The notes under the pieces are model-generated. The model saw only the letters and a program-made list of their open reading frames with translations, was not told the DNA's origin and did no database searches. The translations under genes and the position numbers were made by a program. Positions 59,741 through 64,000 of a stretch of DNA of 64,000 nt are shown here, in pieces. This stretch comes from Oxytricha trifallax (lineage: Eukaryota > Ciliophora > Spirotrichea > Sporadotrichida > Oxytrichidae). The stretch is from the NCBI GenBank assembly GCA_000711775.1, contig ARYC01000151.1:124001-188000 (forward strand), written 5' to 3'. Each line of letters opens with the position of its first letter. Positions within the stretch are counted from its first letter, which is position 1.

Positions 59741-61863
59741 ATAATAGAAATTTATAAAATGGAATTACAACTAAGTAGATTAGTATTCAAGAAGTAAGAG
59801 ATATACCTATTAAATTCAAATGAAATGTAAGACAGCTGAATAGTAATGATTATTTCGATACCATAATGAGATGATTAAGAAGAACATGAAGAGACTGAAA
59901 ATAAATATAGAAATAGCATTAATGGCAGTAATCGAGTCAAATCAAACATTTTAATCCTCAAAATGACAAAAAATATCAATCATTTATAACCTCATGTTTT
60001 GTCAAGGGAGAAATTTCAGTGAGCAATTGAATTAATCATTACTTTCACAAGACATTCGTGTTCGACAGAAAAAAATGATGAACAGCATCCTGATGAATGA
60101 GCTGTAAGTCAACTCAAGATTTACTAGCTTAATCAGGGGAAATTGAAAGTAAACTTAAAAACCAGAACTCATGAAAAATATTTTGGCAAAATTACCCCGT
60201 TTAATTAAAGAATCTTACAAAACAAAACGATATAGCAAGATAAATTTTTAGAATGAGACATATCAAGAAGTTAAATGTTCAAATAGATAAAAAAAACATA
60301 TCAAGGATAATTTAGTAAATATTTATGCCCAAATAAGAGAACTAGAAATATTTAAAGCAAGTGAAATCAAATGCATAATTAAACTAAATTAATAATTAAA
60401 GAGAACTAAAAAAAAATAGAAATGAATAATTAAATCACTAAGACCACAATTATAAATAAAATCGGCAAAAGTAATAAAATTTTTATAAAAGTATCAATTG
60501 TTAAGGGTTCAGATAAATGAAAACAATGGGATTAAGTACAGAAAATTAAAAATATGTGCAACTCAGAGAGAAATGAGATTTAATAAAACGAATATTTGAT
60601 AGTCATTTCATACCAAGGAAATAAAAATGTCACTATGGTTAAAAATTGAGAATGTCAATCACTAAGATAGATTAGAATATATCTTGAGAGATCAAAAAGC
60701 TTTGAAACACTTGATCAGCTTGTCCGAGTTTATCTACAACAAGAAAGGATAGATCCAACAAACAATAATCAAAATCTCCATTTTATGTTAACTTACCATA
60801 TTGACTATATTTAAAAAGCTCTCGCTAGATAGTATAATCAGAAACTGAAGTCATAAAGAGAGAGAAGGAGACCAAAAGATATTATTGATAGAGAAATAGC
60901 ACCACACATAAGAGAATTATAGACTACTGCTCAACTCATATATATAATTTTAGGAAGACACATTCAGAAGAAAACAATTGAGACATGTATGAAGATGATT
61001 AAATATGTGCAATTCAGTGAACAATAATTATCAATACTTATCATCAATCAATCCTCCTGAATTACATTAGTATAATTCTACTGGAAAATAGCAATGGCTA
61101 AATTAAATAAAAATGAAAAAGACAACATAAGTTTACAGAAGGATTTATCTTACCGATGTGTGGACAAAGCTCAATCAATAACAGCTTAAAACTGGAGATT
61201 TCTCAGGCTAAACACTCTCTAACCATGAGAGTATTTTACTCCAAGAGGTAGGTCGAAAGTTTTAGAGTAATACAAAAAAAAGCATTATAGTCATAAAAAC
61301 ACCGTATTCAAATAAGTTATTGGAAAAATGTTTAATATAAGCGAAATATCTTAGAATCGGAAAATTAATTTAGCAGTTGACCCAGAAGATTGTGACGTGA
61401 TTGCGATAGTAATCACTAACATATATAATATTGGAGCTATGACTATATATGATATTTATAAAATGCTATTTAAAACGCAAATATGTTCTTTATTCATCAA
61501 TTTAAAAACCTCCAAAAATAATTTTAAGAGTTCAAACTTGAAACATCAAGACTTAAAGATTGTGATATATCTAAATAAAATTTAAGAATAAATAGAAATT
61601 TAGAAAAAACATAGTTTGAAAGTCATTTGTGGCAGATGTGGAAATTTCTGCCATGTTTTAATAAAAAATTTTAATGCAATAATTTTTAATAAATTATATT
61701 TCATCTCTACTTACCTTAATTCATGATTTTCAAAAAATCTTTTTCTATTTCATACTATCAAAAGGATTTATCACTAATCTTTTTTGCTATATTTGGGTGC
61801 CTACTTATGAATCCTAAATTAATTTTTAGGTAAAAAATTATTTTTAGATTAAAAAGAATATTA

Positions 61864-62279
61864 TTGTAGGAATACATTCGATTTGGGAAAATGAATTAAA
61901 ATTAAAATTAATTAATTATTAATTACCTTCAGTTATGTTTTTGGAAAATGTCTCCAAACCCTGACAATATTATACTCTCTGGATAGCGCATTAATAATGA
62001 GAAGGTGGTTGTTATTGCTATAATGAATTTATCTCATCGCCCAAGCGAGAAAAACCCATTATACTATTTTTGGGAGTTAGCTCAAAATCAAAATATCTCG
62101 CTTCCTGGGATGATTCAGGAATATTGCCAATAATAAAGTCCAGCTAAAATTGCGGGATCTACCGTAGAATCCATTTATTTTTGAATTTTAAGTCACTTTG
62201 GTTTTGATAACTGCCATGATTTTAATATTTAATTAATTTAATTTAAATTCATTTTCCCAAATCGAATGTATTCCTACAA
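61864..62279. mobile_element. MITE family A copy 2: 416-bp palindromic element
   Basis: Ends TTGTAGGAATACATTCGA and complement, flanked by TA on both sides (61862-61863 and 62280-62281), as expected for a TA target duplication. It has the same length (416 versus 417 bp) and ends as the copy at 37829. It shares the internal block with TATCTCGCTTC and AAAGTCCAGCT, but its two arms have diverged from each other much more, so it is the older copy. No coding capacity. Confidence 0.85.
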
Positions 62280-62284
62280 TATTC

Positions 62285-63290
62285 TGAATCCTCACAGAAT
62301 AAACATAAATCTATCAAGAATTAATGGAGGTTTATTAAGAATTTTTTTATGTATATTGGTAAAAATACCTTAAAAATTATCAGATAAATTGTCGAAGGAC
62401 AATAATAGAAATAACTGTCTCGCGAGAAAATTATTACAATTATTATCATATATAGAAATATATATAAGAATTAAATTGAAATTTATAATCAATAAAATGG
62501 AAGATAAAAATAACTAATCTTCAATACACACGATCATGCCTCAAGAATTTAAAATTTTAAAGACTATTAACCTAATGATTGATGAGCCTGGATAAAATTT
62601 GGATAAATCAAAATTAGAATTAATATAAATATAATATAGACCTTAATAATTAGGAAATGGGTAGAAATACGAGAAGAATAGCTAATCGTAGTGACAACTT
62701 GGTTTACTAAATACAGAATTGATGAATCAACACTCTCAGTCTGATAAATGAGACAACATTGTAAAAAAATATATTTCACTACTCAAACTTGAGATAGTAT
62801 GAGATACAGTAGGCAAATTCTGGAAGTAAGGAAATTATCTTGCTGAGTTTGAATGGTATCTATCTAATGATTGGACAAGAATCTCTCAAATAATTTAAAA
62901 TAACAACTAAATGACCAATTAAAAACCGATAAGATCCAAGCAGAGACAACATTCCTAGGGAAAAGAGAGAATGCTAGTCTAATCAAGGAAATTATTTCTT
63001 AAAAAGGAAGAACAAAAATCTCAAAAGATAGAGTGAAAGAAAATAATGATGTAAAGAGATTTATAATAGATTAAACGGGATTGTATTTTCGCATTTTGAT
63101 ATATTTAATTTTTAGTACTTACCTAAGTAGCTAATTAATAAAACTAACTATAAATAAATTAGAAACTATCCATATATTATTTTTATCTAAGCATATTAAG
63201 AGTTTTATTCATAACTTTCAAGTTGGAGTAAATAATAATAAATATTAATACTTCTTTAATCTATTTATTAATGAACAATGTAATAATTTG
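62285..63290. other. AT-rich stretch without a recognised gene
   Basis: Nothing supportable. A purine-rich plus strand at 62820-63060 has some protein-like content (ETTFLGKREN) but no clear relation to REP. Confidence 0.35.
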
Positions 63291-63293
63291 AAT

Positions 63294-64000
63294 AGTAGTA
63301 GTAGTAGTAAAATACTTTATGTAAACTAAAAAATATTATGAATAATCACTCTAGAGAAATATATAAAGCTAGTGTATCAGATTTAGTGGAAATCTACAAA
63401 ATAACAGTGATACCTCACTTCCCACTCTCTATCTTCTTCTCATTCATCCTACTTTTTTTTAGCTTCTCTTGAATTTTCTTCAACATCTTTCTCATTTCTT
63501 CCGTTCTTCTCTGGCATTTAGCGGTTTCTTTCTATGGACTCCTCTTCTCTCTCCTCGTCCATCAACGGATTCTCTCTCTTTCTTGCTTTGAGTTTTTGCG
63601 TAAATAGGCATTCTTCTATTTGCTAAACTTCCTCCCCAAGTTCGCTGATTTCTCTTCCTTGTCCATCCATGGCCTTTTCCAACTCATATTTGCTGAAGCT
63701 CTCAAGAACCATCTCATCTCAAGCATCAAAATTTTTAGTCTTGGTATAGCTTTGAGATCCGATCTCGTCGTTCATTCTCATCCACAAAAATTCACTTTGT
63801 TGTTCTTGTACTTTCAACATTTCTTCCTCTCTCAATGCGAATCCTGACTTTCCTATTTCCATCTTCAAATATCCCTCCTCTAGGTTCAGCATCATGTAGC
63901 ATCTCTGCATTTGTATCCAATACTTTCCAAATATCTGAAATACTGGCTCATCAGGAATTTTAAGGGCCAGGCGAATTATTATCAGAAGAGCTATGATGCC
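63294..64000 (-). mobile_element. REP-3: 3' part of a REP copy, cut by the window edge
   Basis: Minus strand from the right edge: the C-terminal part of the Ulp1-type ORF, its 3' UTR and a (TAC)n end (inverted, 63294-63309) preceded by CATAAAGTATTTTAC, the same terminus as REP-1. The element's 5' part lies beyond 64000. Confidence 0.8.
63440..64000 (-). pseudogene. REP-3 ORF-B, C-terminal part (partial, one frameshift)
   Basis: Begins at the window edge just after the peptidase Cys: MALLIIIRLALKIPDEPVFQ and IFGKYWIQMQRCYMMLNLEE align with REP-1 TLIINHLALELDGQPVFQ and IFAKDWVNIQRYYLMFNLEV; KMEIGKSGFALREEE aligns with KMEIGRSGKAISEEE. The frame shifts near 63720 and continues (MLEMVLESFSKYELEKAMDG, then a long Glu/Lys/Arg-rich tail) to TGA at 63442-63440. 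Divergence from REP-1 is large, so the two copies belong to different subfamilies. The catalytic part is outside the window. Confidence 0.85.

Larger units (their letters stand above)
56430..61600 (+). mobile_element. REP-2: heavily decayed full-length REP copy
   Basis: Landmarks of REP-1 appear in the same order but mutated: leader-like AATTTATTAAAGGCAGGCAA (56450-56472); APE remnant VYIPSLWNEEIKEF (about 57054); RT remnants IAIGLDQFNEKI (about 57925), LLDHIKITNWRSNQIEAYLL (about 58250-58310) and QSIMLNIDLQNAIYS (about 58500); the post-RT region with KMELQLSRLVFKK (about 59755); a remnant aligned with HYCSVHK (about 60035); and the Ulp1 ORF with DPEDCDVIAIVITNIYN (about 61380), where the Gly after the catalytic Cys has become Asp. 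Stops and frameshifts are dense. The total length equals REP-1 once the insertion at about 58790-59740 is subtracted. The 3' tail motif was not found. Confidence 0.75.

Noticed and set aside
61397..61585. 62-codon plus-strand ORF as an independent gene
   Set aside because: It begins within the decayed Ulp1 motif of REP-2 (DPEDCDVIAIVITN) and runs into AT-rich low-complexity sequence.
1..64000. CRISPR arrays, bacterial operons or rRNA genes
   Set aside because: No regularly spaced repeats with unique spacers, no ribosome-binding-site-led gene strings and no rRNA-like sequence; the window is eukaryotic.

Overview
The window reads as germline (micronuclear) DNA of a ciliate that uses the Tetrahymena-type nuclear code, where TAA and TAG are glutamine and TGA is the only stop. 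The base composition is extremely AT-rich and almost no standard-code ORF exceeds 100 codons. Several stretches become long, protein-like frames only when TAA/TAG are read as Gln: an APE/reverse-transcriptase ORF, a Ulp1-like ORF, a zinc-finger/kinase-like gene and a DD34E transposase. The retrotransposon matches, from memory, the micronucleus-limited REP non-LTR family described in Tetrahymena thermophila. The genus is an inference; the code reassignment is seen directly. All amino-acid readings below use that code, and all were made by eye.

Layout. 1-30.8 kb is mostly AT-rich sequence without recognisable genes. It is broken by a small spliced ORF candidate (2.5 kb), a GC-rich SINE-like island (6.65-7.15 kb) abutting a decayed minus-strand gene (7.15-7.73 kb), a 663-bp near-perfect foldback element with an 8-bp target duplication (15.27-15.95 kb), a decayed plus-strand gene (19.3-19.8 kb) and a decayed minus-strand gene region (22.1-24.4 kb). 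30.8-40.1 kb is one old minus-strand REP copy (REP-4) split by later insertions. These are a 1,856-bp inverted-repeat element with identical 20-bp-repeat arms and a perfect 8-bp TSD, a degenerate relative of it, and a 417-bp palindromic MITE inside a larger AT-rich interruption.

41.3-46.4 kb is the most gene-like part: a REP 3' tail, a gene fragment, a complete four-exon gene for a C2H2 zinc-finger/kinase-like protein (458 codons, all splice phases consistent), a gene with one in-frame TGA, and a Tc1/mariner-type DD34E transposase. 47.8-48.4 kb holds a GC-rich SINE-like unit, a REP-type 3' tail and a 258-bp MITE. 48.6-53.8 kb is the best-preserved REP copy (REP-1): APE+RT ORF, then a second ORF with a Ulp1/C48 peptidase-like domain, each preceded by the same 50-bp leader, ending in a (TAC)n tail. 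54.2-55.6 kb is a decayed MT-A70-family adenine methyltransferase gene. 56.4-61.6 kb is a strongly decayed third REP copy in the same order, with an insertion that carries an exon-like island. A second copy of the 417-bp MITE family lies at 61.9-62.3 kb, and the 3' part of a fourth REP copy (minus strand) runs off the right edge.

Taken together this is a germline-limited graveyard: successive transposon layers with different degrees of decay around a few gene-like loci. The strongest candidates for something new are the zinc-finger/pseudokinase gene, the duplicated-leader bicistronic REP organisation with a protease ORF, the pair of GG-ended 8-bp-TSD inverted-repeat elements and the long foldback, which could be a natural source of double-stranded RNA.
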